A DNA stretch of 64,000 nucleotides from Clostridia bacterium (GCA_017407705.1 JAFQWA010000007.1:41473-105472), one strand, 5' to 3'. Positions 53,355-61,521 are shown, counted from the stretch's first letter. A program made the numbers and translations. The notes: generated from the letters alone by a model not told the origin.

Positions 53355-53888
53355 ATGAAAAATACTACCAAACAAATTGTTTTAAAAATAACTTTGGGCG
53401 GTCTGCTGCTGGCACTGGGTGTGCTTATACCTCAGGTGTTCCACGTGTTCGGTCAGCAGGCAGGATCTATGTTTTTGCCTATGCACTTGAGTGTGTTGAT
53501 AGCAGGATTTTTCCTTGGCGGCACTTACGGCAGCGTTATCGGTGCAGTAACGCCCTTACTCAGCTTTCTGTTTACCGGTATGCCACCGGCGGCACGTCTG
53601 GTGTTTATGATGATCGAGCTGGCGGTTTACGGCGGGGCTTCAGGCTTGTTTTATAAGAAGCTCAAACTCAACATCTATATAAGCCTGATATTATCTCAGC
53701 TTTGCGGCAGAACAGCTTACTATTTATCACTTATTACAGCGGCACACCTTATTGGTATGAACATACCCACCTGGGCGGCAGTGGTTGACGCTACTGTTAC
53801 GGGATTGCCGGGAATAGTTTTGCAGATAGCTGTTGTGCCCATAGTTGTTATAGCTCTGAAAAAGGGAGTAGCGTTAAATGACAGATAG
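53355..53888 (+). CDS. ECF transporter substrate-binding (S) component
   Basis: 177 residues, about six membrane helices, with the S-component pattern FLPMHLSVLIAGFFLGGTYGSVIGAVTPLLSFLFTGMPP in the first half. S components bind a vitamin or related small molecule and share the EcfA/A'/T module, here encoded elsewhere. The ligand cannot be told from the sequence. Begins six bases after the reductase and overlaps the next gene by 11 bases, so it belongs to this operon and may import its substrate or cofactor. Confidence 0.85.
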   Translation: MKNTTKQIVLKITLGGLLLALGVLIPQVFHVFGQQAGSMFLPMHLSVLIAGFFLGGTYGSVIGAVTPLLSFLFTGMPPAARLVFMMIELAVYGGASGLFYKKLKLNIYISLILSQLCGRTAYYLSLITAAHLIGMNIPTWAAVVDATVTGLPGIVLQIAVVPIVVIALKKGVALNDR

Positions 53889-54291
53889 TTTGCAAACAGC
53901 CATAAATACCCTTAAAGAGGGTGGGCACACCTGCGTCTGCGTGAAGAATAATAAGGTGTTTACCTTTGACGATAGGGGTATCAAGCCTATTGTTTACAGT
54001 CTGCGAGAGGATCCAAGCTTTTTTGAAAACGCTTACGTTGCAGATAAGGTGATAGGTAAAGCGGCGGCTATGCTGCTTTGCTTTGGAAAGATAAACAGCC
54101 TTTATGCAGGGGTTATAAGTGAACCTGCGCTGAGTGTGTTGATTGAAAATAATGTTAACGTATCCTACGGTGCTAAGGTGCCGCTTATTAAAAACAGGGA
54201 TAACACAGGTATGTGTCCTATGGAAACCAGGGCACTTGATGTTGATAATCTGAATGATGCTTATGTCTTGTTTGATGAGATAGTAAAGTAG
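53878..54291 (+). CDS. DUF1893 domain protein
   Basis: 137 residues of the DUF1893 family, related to cytidine deaminase-like folds but of unknown function: TCVCVKNNKVFTFDDRGIKPI, VADKVIGKAAAMLLCFGKI and the C-terminal MCPMETRALDVDN. The conserved acid and Cys residues may bind metal. Overlaps the S-component gene by 11 bases and is followed after 15 bases by a URO-D-type gene. Confidence 0.85.
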   Translation: MTDSLQTAINTLKEGGHTCVCVKNNKVFTFDDRGIKPIVYSLREDPSFFENAYVADKVIGKAAAMLLCFGKINSLYAGVISEPALSVLIENNVNVSYGAKVPLIKNRDNTGMCPMETRALDVDNLNDAYVLFDEIVK

Positions 54292-54306
54292 AATTGAGGG
54301 AGAAAG

Positions 54307-55305
54307 ATGTTCAGACCTATTGACCGTCAACCCGATTTTAAAAATCTTGAGGCAGTTTTACAGTGTAAAACACCCTCACGCCCCACCTTGTTCGAGTTTT
54401 TCTTAAATGACAGACTCTACAACAAGCTTACGGACAATGCCCCTTACAGAGGCAACCGTAGGACTATTGAGGCTTTTGACAGTGCGGGATATGATTACTC
54501 TACTGTGCGTGTGTCGGACTTTAAATTTGCGCCCGATAAGCACAAAAAACAGCAAACTATATCCTTAAACGACGGGGTTTATATTACCGACCGTGAAAGC
54601 TTTGATGCATTCCCGTGGCGTGATCCCAATGATTTTCCTATGGACGATTTTTTAGCGATACCGGACTATTTGCCCCAAGGGATGAAGGTAATTCCCTGGA
54701 GTGACGGCGGTGTTTTAGAAAATGTAATTTCACTTACAGGCTATGAAAATCTGTGTATTATGCTGTATGAGGATCGACAGCTGGTTTACGATATTTTTGA
54801 GAAAGTGGGTTCATCACTGCTTAAATATTACGAGTCGGCTGTTAATTACGATTTTGTCGGTGCGATAATTTCCAACGACGACTGGGGCTTTAACACTCAG
54901 ACTATGCTATCGCCTAAGGATATGAGAGAGTTTGTGTTTCCTTGGCATAAGAAAATAGTTGAACTTGCCCATAATGCAGGTAAGTATGCCATACTGCACT
55001 CCTGCGGCAGGTATGATGAGGTTATTGACGATGTTATAAACGATATGAAGTTCGATGCCCGTCATTCTTATGAGGATAACATTACCCCCGTTGAGAAAGC
55101 CTATGACGATCTGCAGGGTAAGATTGCGGTTTTGGGCGGTTTGGATATGAACTTTGTGGCAACTAAAACGCCCGATGAGGTTTATGCCCGTGCAAAGGCT
55201 ATGGTTGAAAAGGGAAAAACGGGATATGCTTTAGGCACCGGAAACAGTGTGCCGGAATATGTTCCCGATGAAAATTATTTTGCAATGATAAAGGCAGTTT
55301 TTTAG
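54307..55305 (+). CDS. uroporphyrinogen decarboxylase-family protein, methyltransferase-like
   Basis: 332 residues of the URO-D fold. The zinc-binding motif of the methyltransferase branch (MtaA/CmuA-like) is seen as YAILHSCGRYDEV; true HemE lacks such a Cys. DDWGFNTQTMLSPKDMREFVFPWHKKIV and the C-terminal YALGTGNSVPEYVP agree with that branch. Its neighbours are a flavoprotein and an Fe-S reductase rather than haem genes, so transfer of a methyl group to or from a thiol or corrinoid is more likely than porphyrin work. AGGGAGAAAG precedes the ATG. Confidence 0.82.
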   Translation: MFRPIDRQPDFKNLEAVLQCKTPSRPTLFEFFLNDRLYNKLTDNAPYRGNRRTIEAFDSAGYDYSTVRVSDFKFAPDKHKKQQTISLNDGVYITDRESFDAFPWRDPNDFPMDDFLAIPDYLPQGMKVIPWSDGGVLENVISLTGYENLCIMLYEDRQLVYDIFEKVGSSLLKYYESAVNYDFVGAIISNDDWGFNTQTMLSPKDMREFVFPWHKKIVELAHNAGKYAILHSCGRYDEVIDDVINDMKFDARHSYEDNITPVEKAYDDLQGKIAVLGGLDMNFVATKTPDEVYARAKAMVEKGKTGYALGTGNSVPEYVPDENYFAMIKAVF

Positions 55306-55317
55306 GAGGATGTTTTT

Positions 55318-56595
55318 ATGAGTACAGTAAAACGTTTTGAGGCTAAAAAGATAGATGATAAGTTTGACCTTATAGTAGTCGGCGGCGGTCTTTCAGGTAC
55401 AATGGCTGCAATAGCTGCTGCCAGAGAGGGTGCTAAGGTATTGCTGGTGGAGAAGTACGGCTTTTTGGGCGGTATGATCACATCAGGTCTTGTAACTCCC
55501 TTTATGACATATTACGAGAAAGGCTCAAGAAAGCTTGCTAATGCAGGTTTGTTTCTTAATATGCTGGAGCGTGTTAACGCATTAAGCGGCAGCACAGAGC
55601 CTCATAAGGGTTCGGTTTTGGAGGAGTATCTTAAAATAGTTCTTGACCGTATGACTAAGGAATACGGCGTTAAAGTGCTGTTCCATTCTCAGCTTTGCGG
55701 AGTTGATGTTGAAAACGGCACCATAAACAGCATTACCGTTGCAACTGTGTCGGGCAACATCAAGCTGTATGCAAAAACATTTATTGACGCTACCGGTAAC
55801 GCTGACCTTTCTGCCTTTGCAGGTATGCAGTATAAGCAGGGTAGAGATCAGGACGGTCTTTGTCAGCCTATGACACTCTGCTTCAGACTTACCCACGTTG
55901 ACTGGGATCGTTACGATTGGAATTTGATGCAGAAGCTTTATAAGGAAAAGCAGATCGAGGGTGTTATTACCAACCCCAGAGAAGACGTGCTGATTTTCCG
56001 TTATCCTATCAACGATATTATGCATTTCAACTCCACACGAATTGTGGGCAAAAACCCTGTGGATATTGAGGATTACTCCGAGGCTGAGATGATTGCCCGT
56101 GAGCAGATGCTGGAGTTGTTCCGTTTAGTTAAGGATAACGTTCCCGGATTTGAAGATAGCCAGATCGTTATCAGTGCACCTGAGCTTGGTATTCGTGAGA
56201 GCCGTCGTGTTGTGGGTCATTACGAGATAACCGCTGACGATATTTTAGGTACTACTAAGTTTGAGGATGCTATTGCAAGAGGTACTTATGAGATAGATAT
56301 TCACAATCCCTCAGGCAACGGTACCGACCTTCGTTACATCCCCGAAAACGATTATTATACCATTCCTTACCGTGCTTTAGTGCCGTTAGAGAGTAATAAC
56401 TTATTGGTTGCAGGACGTCCTATTTCCTCAACCCACGAGGCTCATTCCGCATTCAGAATTATGCCTATCTGCACTTGTATGGGTGAGGCAGCAGGTGTTG
56501 CAGCAGCCCTTGCAGTAAAGAAAAACTGCAATATGATAGACGTACCCACCGATGAGCTGAGAAATATTCTTATAGAAAACGGCGCTTTGGTGTAA
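55318..56595 (+). CDS. FAD-dependent oxidoreductase
   Basis: 425 residues. The N-terminal dinucleotide loop LIVVGGGLSGTMAAIAAAREGAKVLLVEK is followed by GFLGGMITSGLVTPF, an interior FIDATGNADLSAFAG and the C-terminal LLVAGRPISSTHEAHSAFRIMPICTCMGEAAGVAAAL. It fits the FAD_oxidored family of soluble flavoproteins. Last gene of the operon; AGGAGG lies ahead of its ATG. Partner to the Fe-S aldo/keto reductase upstream seems likely, but the reaction is unknown. Confidence 0.9.
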   Translation: MSTVKRFEAKKIDDKFDLIVVGGGLSGTMAAIAAAREGAKVLLVEKYGFLGGMITSGLVTPFMTYYEKGSRKLANAGLFLNMLERVNALSGSTEPHKGSVLEEYLKIVLDRMTKEYGVKVLFHSQLCGVDVENGTINSITVATVSGNIKLYAKTFIDATGNADLSAFAGMQYKQGRDQDGLCQPMTLCFRLTHVDWDRYDWNLMQKLYKEKQIEGVITNPREDVLIFRYPINDIMHFNSTRIVGKNPVDIEDYSEAEMIAREQMLELFRLVKDNVPGFEDSQIVISAPELGIRESRRVVGHYEITADDILGTTKFEDAIARGTYEIDIHNPSGNGTDLRYIPENDYYTIPYRALVPLESNNLLVAGRPISSTHEAHSAFRIMPICTCMGEAAGVAAALAVKKNCNMIDVPTDELRNILIENGALV

Positions 56596-56640
56596 AGTGA
56601 AAATTATCAGCCTATGTGGGTTGGTGTGTTATAATGATTT

Positions 56641-56691
56641 TTATACCATATCTTTCGTTTGTGAAAAGGTGATTGATATGGTATAATTTTT
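56641..56691 (+). terminator. hairpin after the FAD oxidoreductase gene
   Basis: TTATACCATATC and GATATGGTATAA pair across a long loop and are followed by TTTTTT. The 3' half also contains a promoter-like -10. Confidence 0.5.
56659..56687 (+). promoter_or_regulatory. promoter-like element ahead of the DUF559 module
   Basis: TTGTGA and TATAAT, 17 bases apart, with ATATGG before the -10. It would transcribe the left inverted repeat and the endonuclease gene. Confidence 0.45.
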
Positions 56692-56705
56692 TATGGAAAC
56701 TGAGA

Positions 56706-57154
56706 AGCCTCCATCTGACGAGGGAGGTAGCAAAACCGTAGGTTTTGACGGAGGGAGAGACTTTGAAAGAATATAATAGAGAGAATATTTCCCTTGCTAA
56801 AACTTTACGAAAAAATATGACTCCTTGGGAGAGGAGATTGTGGTATGAGTTTTTGAAAGATTATCCTATAAGATTTCAAAGACAAAAAGCAATAGGGAAT
56901 TATATAGTCGATTTTTACTGCGCTAAGGCAAAGCTTGTTATTGAATTAGACGGCGGTGGACATTATACTAACGAACAACAAAATAAAGATAATGTTCGTA
57001 CTAAAGAACTTGAAGATATGAACTTGAAAGTTTTACGAATATGCAATTTAGATATTGATAAAAATTTTCAGGGCGTGTGCGAAAATATAGATTTATATAT
57101 TAAAAATCTCTCCCTCAGTCAGCTTCGCTGACAGCTCCCTCGTCAGAGGGAGCC
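56706..57154 (+). mobile_element. DUF559 module bracketed by inverted palindromic repeats
   Basis: The left repeat (56706-56765) and the reverse complement of the right repeat (57103-57154) align as GC-TCC-TCTGACGAGGGAG-T with a variable small hairpin, then TGAC-GAGGGAGAGA-TTT. Each has inner stems: CAAAACC/GGTTTTG on the left; GTCAGC/GCTGAC and GCTCCCTC/GAGGGAGC on the right. The endonuclease gene lies wholly between them, using the left repeat as ribosome binding site and the right repeat for its last codons. No transposase is present, so mobility is inferred from structure. Confidence 0.65.
56763..57131 (+). CDS. DUF559 endonuclease-domain protein (Vsr-like PD-(D/E)xK fold)
   Basis: 122 residues of the DUF559 family, related to very-short-patch-repair endonucleases. 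Core: MTPWERRLWYEFL, FQRQKAIGNYIVDFYCAKAKLVIELDGGGHYTNEQQ, with the catalytic Asp of VDF and Glu of IELDG, and VLRICNLDIDKN. TTG at 56763 is chosen since GGAGGGAGAG (56750-56759) lies just upstream; a TTG at 56745 is the alternative. The TGA and the last codons (LSLSQLR) fall within the right inverted repeat. DNA target and role unknown. Confidence 0.85.
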   Translation: MKEYNRENISLAKTLRKNMTPWERRLWYEFLKDYPIRFQRQKAIGNYIVDFYCAKAKLVIELDGGGHYTNEQQNKDNVRTKELEDMNLKVLRICNLDIDKNFQGVCENIDLYIKNLSLSQLR

Positions 57155-57225
57155 GATTGGTTGTGCTAACAATAAATGTTGAGTTTGTTATAGTGAAAAA
57201 TTCTAATGAAAAGGCAGGTGTAAAT

Positions 57226-57888
57226 GTGGAAAACTATACTTATATAACTAATAATGATTGGTTTGAGAGTGGATCTCTAAAAAATCCGATTACTGTTTTA
57301 GATCATAAATTGGAAAAAGTATATCCTGAGTTTTACAGTTTAGACTATGATCTAAAATTATTGGCTACAAAATCTGCAACTAATGAAGAAAAATCAGCAC
57401 CTTTTTATAATGATTATAGAGAAAAACACGGGAGCTCTGATATTCAGATTTTAAAAACAGCAGCTGCCAAACTTGCTAAAACTGTGTTTTTAAACGGCTT
57501 TAATCAGAAACATATTAAATACATTATTCCTTTCATTAAGGATACGGTTGAAGTGTTATATTTGTATAAGTGTCACCAAATAAAAGATCTTTCGATTTTA
57601 TCTGAGCTGAAAAATTTAAAATGTTTATTTGTATATTGGAATAATTCTTTTGATTGTTTGTGGGATATGAAAAATAATCAAAAGTTAAAAATTATTTCTT
57701 TTATATCTGTTACTAAACTTAGCAATATTGATGCTTTGATAAATTCAAATGTTGAATACATCACCTTTAATAGTGCTGATAATAGTGGTAATAAAAAATA
57801 TATGTTATTTGATAAATCTGTCTTTGATAAAATGTCTGATCTAAAGCACTTAACACTTATATATAAAGATTGTGATATTGATTATTAA
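57226..57888 (+). CDS. leucine-rich-repeat-like hypothetical protein
   Basis: About 220 residues. The C-terminal two thirds show leucine/isoleucine spacing suggestive of degenerate leucine-rich repeats: VEVLYLYKCHQIKDLSILSELKNLKCLFVYW and LKIISFISVTKLSNIDAL. No signal peptide or membrane segment. GTG at 57226 lies seven bases after AAGGCAGG; further GTG or TTG codons upstream to 57157 are possible. It is markedly more AT-rich than the neighbouring metabolic genes, which with its place directly after the DUF559 module suggests acquired DNA. Confidence 0.6.
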   Translation: MENYTYITNNDWFESGSLKNPITVLDHKLEKVYPEFYSLDYDLKLLATKSATNEEKSAPFYNDYREKHGSSDIQILKTAAAKLAKTVFLNGFNQKHIKYIIPFIKDTVEVLYLYKCHQIKDLSILSELKNLKCLFVYWNNSFDCLWDMKNNQKLKIISFISVTKLSNIDALINSNVEYITFNSADNSGNKKYMLFDKSVFDKMSDLKHLTLIYKDCDIDY

Positions 57889-57890
57889 AT

Positions 57891-57929
57891 AAAAAACTCC
57901 TGGCTGATAAGTCAGGAGTTTTACTTTTT
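57891..57929. terminator. bidirectional terminator between LRR-like and ACT genes
   Basis: AAAACTCCTG / CAGGAGTTTT stem with A and T runs on either side. Confidence 0.85.
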
Positions 57930-58398
57930 ATAAAAATCTTTTAGTTAAGGCTGATAGGGCTTTGTCACCGTTATGCCCTGATACCAGCAATGATATTTCG
58001 GTTTCTGACGTACATATCAGCAAAATATCAATACCCTCACTGCATATCACCCCGAACACGTCCGAAGCAATACCGAAGGTATCACGCATTTTTTCGCCTT
58101 TAACTACTATCTTGCAATTTGATGTACAAAAGGAGAATTTAATCTGCTTATAGTCTCTTTTCAACATATTCAGCACTGCTATAACCGTGTTGAAATCCTT
58201 ATCATCGCAGGAAAAGGATAGGGTGGAAGTAGTTAAATGAGTAACGGGACGGCAAATCATATCAATATTTACCATATTTTGTTTAAGCAGTTTAAAAACC
58301 TCACTGAAAAAACAGGAATCCGACGGCATATTATATACATTGACCTGAGTTACGTTTTCTTTTGCAGTAACGGATTCAATAATGCTCACATAAAGCAC
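57928..58398 (-). CDS. stand-alone aspartokinase-type ACT domain protein
   Basis: 156 residues resembling the C-terminal regulatory part of aspartokinase without its kinase domain: an N-terminal ACT half (VTQVNVYNMPSDSCFFSEVFKLLKQNMVNIDMI) and a second half with GEKMRDTFGIASDVFGVICSEGIDILLICTSETEISLLVSG, close to the aspartokinase G-M-R-x-x-x-G-V-A and I-x-x-I-S-T-S-E patterns. It is the last gene of the lysine-riboswitch operon asd-dapA-dapB, ten bases after dapB. A lysine- or threonine-sensing subunit for an aspartokinase encoded elsewhere is a reasonable inference. Confidence 0.72.
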   Translation of the reverse strand: MLYVSIIESVTAKENVTQVNVYNMPSDSCFFSEVFKLLKQNMVNIDMICRPVTHLTTSTLSFSCDDKDFNTVIAVLNMLKRDYKQIKFSFCTSNCKIVVKGEKMRDTFGIASDVFGVICSEGIDILLICTSETEISLLVSGHNGDKALSALTKRFL

Positions 58399-58407
58399 CT
58401 CCTGAAT

Positions 58408-59169
58408 TTATTTGGAAGCAACTAAATCTGACATATTGTAAATTCCTTCATTTTTTCCAACGAGATACAACGCTGCGTTAATAGATCCCACAGCAAAAAT
58501 TTCCTTTGAACGTGCAGAGTGGGAAAGGGTGATGATCTCATCTCTGCCTGCAAAAATAACCTGATGCTCACCCACAATAGTACCGCCTCGAATAGAGTGT
58601 ATACCAATCTCACGTTTATCACGTTTCTGACGCTTAGAGTGACGGTCATACTCAAAGTGATAAGCGGTATCGGTGGCAGATGTAACTGCATCTGCAAGCA
58701 TAATAGCGGTGCCTGAGGGAGCGTCTATCTTCTGGTTGTGGTGTGCTTCGATTATTTCAATATCAAAGTCCTCACCCAAAATAGCGGTTGCTCTTTTTGC
58801 CAAATCAGCCAGTAGGTTTACGCCGATAGACATATTGTAGGTGAAAAATACAGCAGTTTTTCCCGCTGCCTCATTTATCATTTCAATATGCTGGGCGTCC
58901 ATTCCGGTGGTTGCAATAACCGCGGGAAGGGAATTGGCAACTGCGTAATTTAACACACCGCCCAAAGCAGAGGGATGAGAAAAATCAATGATAACATCGG
59001 CTTTTTCAGTTACATCATCAAAGCTTTTATAAACGGGAAAAACATCATATCTTTCGCCGGTAATATCAACACCTGCTGCAATTTCGCAATCAGTACGGGC
59101 TTTTACACAGCTTGCAATAACTTTTCCCATTTTACCGCTGCATCCCGATAATAATATTCTTTTCAACAT
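58408..59169 (-). CDS. dapB: 4-hydroxy-tetrahydrodipicolinate reductase
   Basis: NAD(P)H-dependent reductase of the lysine/diaminopimelate pathway. About 253 residues: the Rossmann loop LSGCSGKMGKVIASC, IIDFSHPSALGGVL, the ATTGMD block and the catalytic IIEAHHNQKIDAPSGTA, then GEHQVIFAGRDEIITLSHSA. ATG at 59169 is placed after AGGGA; a GTG six bases upstream is also in frame. Third gene of the operon. The dipicolinate branch is also needed for spores. Confidence 0.95.
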   Translation of the reverse strand: MLKRILLSGCSGKMGKVIASCVKARTDCEIAAGVDITGERYDVFPVYKSFDDVTEKADVIIDFSHPSALGGVLNYAVANSLPAVIATTGMDAQHIEMINEAAGKTAVFFTYNMSIGVNLLADLAKRATAILGEDFDIEIIEAHHNQKIDAPSGTAIMLADAVTSATDTAYHFEYDRHSKRQKRDKREIGIHSIRGGTIVGEHQVIFAGRDEIITLSHSARSKEIFAVGSINAALYLVGKNEGIYNMSDLVASK

Positions 59170-59190
59170 TTTCACATCCCTTGTAAAATG

Positions 59191-60081
59191 TTATTTAATA
59201 AGTCCGTGATTTAAAAGTGCGTTTTTCAGCACAGTCTTGTTAGCCTCGTTCATAGGATACAAGGGCAAACGGCATCCGCCTGCGTTAACACCCATAAGAT
59301 TAAGAGCCTCTTTAACAGGAATGGGGTTAACGTCGCAGAACAAAGCGTTTATAAGATCAAGATACTTAAGCTGCAGCTCAGCACTCTTTTTAACGTTACC
59401 GTTTAAATACTCAGCACAAATGTCGTGAGCAAGTTTTGGCATAACGTTGGAAAGCACTGAAATAACACCCTTACCGCCCAGTGACATAACGGGAACGATC
59501 TGATCGTCGTTACCTGAGTAGATAGCCAGGTCATCACCGCAAAGGGCAGCAATCTTAGCAACAGCAGACAAGTCTCCGCTGGCTTCCTTTGTTGCAACGA
59601 TGTTAGGATGCTTAGCCAGTTTCACATAGGTTTCGGGCTTGATATTGCAGCCGGTTCTGGAGGGAACATTGTAAAGAATAATGGGAATATTCACACGGTC
59701 TGCAATGTAGTTGTAATGGGCAACAAGACCTTCCTGAGAGGTTTTGTTGTAGTAAGGGGTAACGATAAGCAATGCGTCAGCACCCAGTCGCTCTGCTTCC
59801 ATAGAAAGCTGAGCGGCAAAGGCAGTCTCATTACTTCCTGTACCTGCAATAACGGGCACACGCTTATTAACACGGTCAATGGTAAATTTAAGCACATCAA
59901 CGTGTTCCTGAGGAGTCATTGTAGCAGACTCACCGGTAGTACCGCAGGAAATAATAGCGTCAGTTCCGTTTTCGATCTGAATATCAATGAGTTTTCCCAG
60001 AACGTCATAGTTAATAGAATCGTCGGGATTCATAGGTGTTACGATAGCAACACCTGCGCCTGTAAAAACAGTCTTTTTCAT
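59191..60081 (-). CDS. dapA: 4-hydroxy-tetrahydrodipicolinate synthase
   Basis: Class I aldolase condensing pyruvate and aspartate semialdehyde. 296 residues: AIVTPMNPDDSINYD, SCGTTGESATMTPQEHV, TPYYNKTSQEGLVAHY with the catalytic Tyr, YNVPSRTGCNI, and the Schiff-base Lys in IVATKEASGD. ATG at 60081 follows AAAGGTGATC; an upstream extension to 60132 overlaps asd and is not used. Between asd and dapB in the riboswitch operon. Confidence 0.96.
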   Translation of the reverse strand: MKKTVFTGAGVAIVTPMNPDDSINYDVLGKLIDIQIENGTDAIISCGTTGESATMTPQEHVDVLKFTIDRVNKRVPVIAGTGSNETAFAAQLSMEAERLGADALLIVTPYYNKTSQEGLVAHYNYIADRVNIPIILYNVPSRTGCNIKPETYVKLAKHPNIVATKEASGDLSAVAKIAALCGDDLAIYSGNDDQIVPVMSLGGKGVISVLSNVMPKLAHDICAEYLNGNVKKSAELQLKYLDLINALFCDVNPIPVKEALNLMGVNAGGCRLPLYPMNEANKTVLKNALLNHGLIK

Positions 60082-60109
60082 AGTGATCACCTTTCTGTAA
60101 AAAGATGGG

Positions 60110-61189
60110 TTAGTCCATATAGCCTTCAGCACACAAAAGCTCTGCCATCAAAACAGCACCGCCTGCGGCACCTCTTAATGTGTTATGTGAAAGACAAACG
60201 AATTTATAGTCATACTGAGTGTCCTCACGCAAACGGCCGATAGATACAGCCATACCGTTCTCGTTAGTACGGTTAAGCTTTATCTGAGGCATATTATCCT
60301 CTTCGTAGTAATAGAGGAAATGCTCGGGAGCGCTGGGGAGTTTCAACTCCTGAGGACGTGAAGAGAAGTTCTTCCAAATCTCGATCATCTGCTCTTTGGT
60401 GGGTTTGTTCTCGAACTTTACAAATACAGCGCCTAAGTGTCCGTCTGAAACGGGAACACGGATGCACTGAGCAGTAAATTTAGGAGAAGTTGCGTTAACG
60501 ATCTTGTCGCCTTCAACCTTACCCCAGATCTTCAAAGGCTCCTGCTCGGATTTTTCTTCCTCACCGCCAATAAAGGGGATAACGTTATCTACCATTTCGG
60601 GCCATGTATCAAAGGTCTTACCTGCACCTGAGATAGCCTGATATGTGCAAACCAAAACTTCCTTAACACCAAACTCGTTAAGAGGATAAAGTGCGGGAAC
60701 GTAGCTCTGCAGTGAGCAGTTGGATTTAACTGAAATAAATCCACGCTTGGTGCCAAGACGCTTTCTCTGAGCGTCAATGATCTTAGCGTGATCGTAGTTA
60801 AGCTCGGGCACGATCATAGGAACGTCGGGAGTGCCACGGTGAGCAGAGTTGTTGGAAACAACAGGACATTCTGCTTTAGCATAAGCCTCTTCCAGAGCCT
60901 TGATCTCATCTTTTTTCATATCAACAGCGCAGAAAACAAAGTCAACGGATTTTGCGATCTGGTCAATATCAGCAGTAGCGTCAAGCAAAACCATATCCTC
61001 CATAGCCTTGGGCATGGGAGTAGCAAGAGCCCAACGGCTACCTGCAGCTTCTTTATATGTTTTACCCTTTGAACGGGGGCTTGCAGCCAAAACCTTAACG
61101 TCAAACCAAGGGTGATTTTCCAACAGTGTAGCAAAACGCTGACCTACCATACCTGTTGCGCCGATAATACCGACATTATACTTTTTCAT
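60110..61189 (-). CDS. asd: aspartate-semialdehyde dehydrogenase
   Basis: NADP-dependent reduction of aspartyl phosphate. 359 residues of the larger, archaeal/fungal-like subtype: GIIGATGMVGQRFATLL at the N terminus, CPVVSNNSAHRGTPDVPMIVPELN, the catalytic Cys in VKSNCSLQSYVPAL, and AISGAGKTFDTWPEMVDNVIPFIGGEEEKSEQE. First gene after the lysine riboswitch and its terminator; GGAGATTATTTGGA upstream of the ATG. Confidence 0.95.
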   Translation of the reverse strand: MKKYNVGIIGATGMVGQRFATLLENHPWFDVKVLAASPRSKGKTYKEAAGSRWALATPMPKAMEDMVLLDATADIDQIAKSVDFVFCAVDMKKDEIKALEEAYAKAECPVVSNNSAHRGTPDVPMIVPELNYDHAKIIDAQRKRLGTKRGFISVKSNCSLQSYVPALYPLNEFGVKEVLVCTYQAISGAGKTFDTWPEMVDNVIPFIGGEEEKSEQEPLKIWGKVEGDKIVNATSPKFTAQCIRVPVSDGHLGAVFVKFENKPTKEQMIEIWKNFSSRPQELKLPSAPEHFLYYYEEDNMPQIKLNRTNENGMAVSIGRLREDTQYDYKFVCLSHNTLRGAAGGAVLMAELLCAEGYMD

Positions 61190-61230
61190 TCCAAATAATC
61201 TCCTTTATAGATAAAAATATGTGATAAACA

Positions 61231-61257
61231 ATTAAAAAACCGGTTGAAAACCGGTCA
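61231..61257 (-). terminator. riboswitch-controlled terminator before asd
   Basis: On the minus strand ACCGGTT / AACCGGT with a three-base loop, then TTTTTTAATT. It sits between the lysine riboswitch and asd and is the expected expression platform. Confidence 0.85.
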
Positions 61258-61292
61258 TCATTGCAATATAATAGAATCGTTGTTATAATTAA

Positions 61293-61468
61293 CGATAGCA
61301 CTCCATCATAAAGAAATGATGACAGTCACAAAGCTGTTAACCTTGTGCCCAGAAAACCCGACCGCCTTAGTCAAATAATCTTCGGCAACATTGCCTTTCC
61401 CAATAGCATCAAATGACTTAAGGCTGAAAGTCTTTGCACATGGTAATAATCTTTGTTGCACCTCTACC
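61293..61468 (-). promoter_or_regulatory. lysine riboswitch (L box)
   Basis: Read on the minus strand, the region has the L-box landmarks in order: GGTAGAGGTGC at the 5' end, GGGAAAGGC, GCCGAAG, a GGGTTTTCTGGG segment, and CTGTCATCA with TGATGGAGTGCTATC at the 3' end, which closes P1 by pairing GGTAG with CTATC. It is followed by a terminator and then asd-dapA-dapB. Lysine binding should favour termination and switch the operon off. Confidence 0.92.
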
Positions 61469-61484
61469 AAAATATTTTTATTAT
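61456..61484 (+). promoter_or_regulatory. candidate queA promoter
   Basis: TTGCAC and TATTAT are 17 bases apart. The element lies antisense to the 5' end of the lysine riboswitch and inside the divergent promoter region. Confidence 0.45.
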
Positions 61485-61492
61485 TTTTGTTT

Positions 61493-61521
61493 ATTTTAAC
61501 ACATAGAAAAGGGATTGTCAA
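61493..61521 (-). promoter_or_regulatory. promoter of the asd-dap operon
   Basis: On the minus strand a perfect TTGACA and TAAAAT, 17 bases apart, with TGTGT before the -10. Its -35 ends two bases from the queA start codon on the other strand. Confidence 0.72.

Noticed and set aside
59608..60243. Plus-strand open frame of 211 codons
   Set aside because: It lies antisense to dapA and the end of asd, both with full family motifs, has no ribosome binding site and no family-like sequence.
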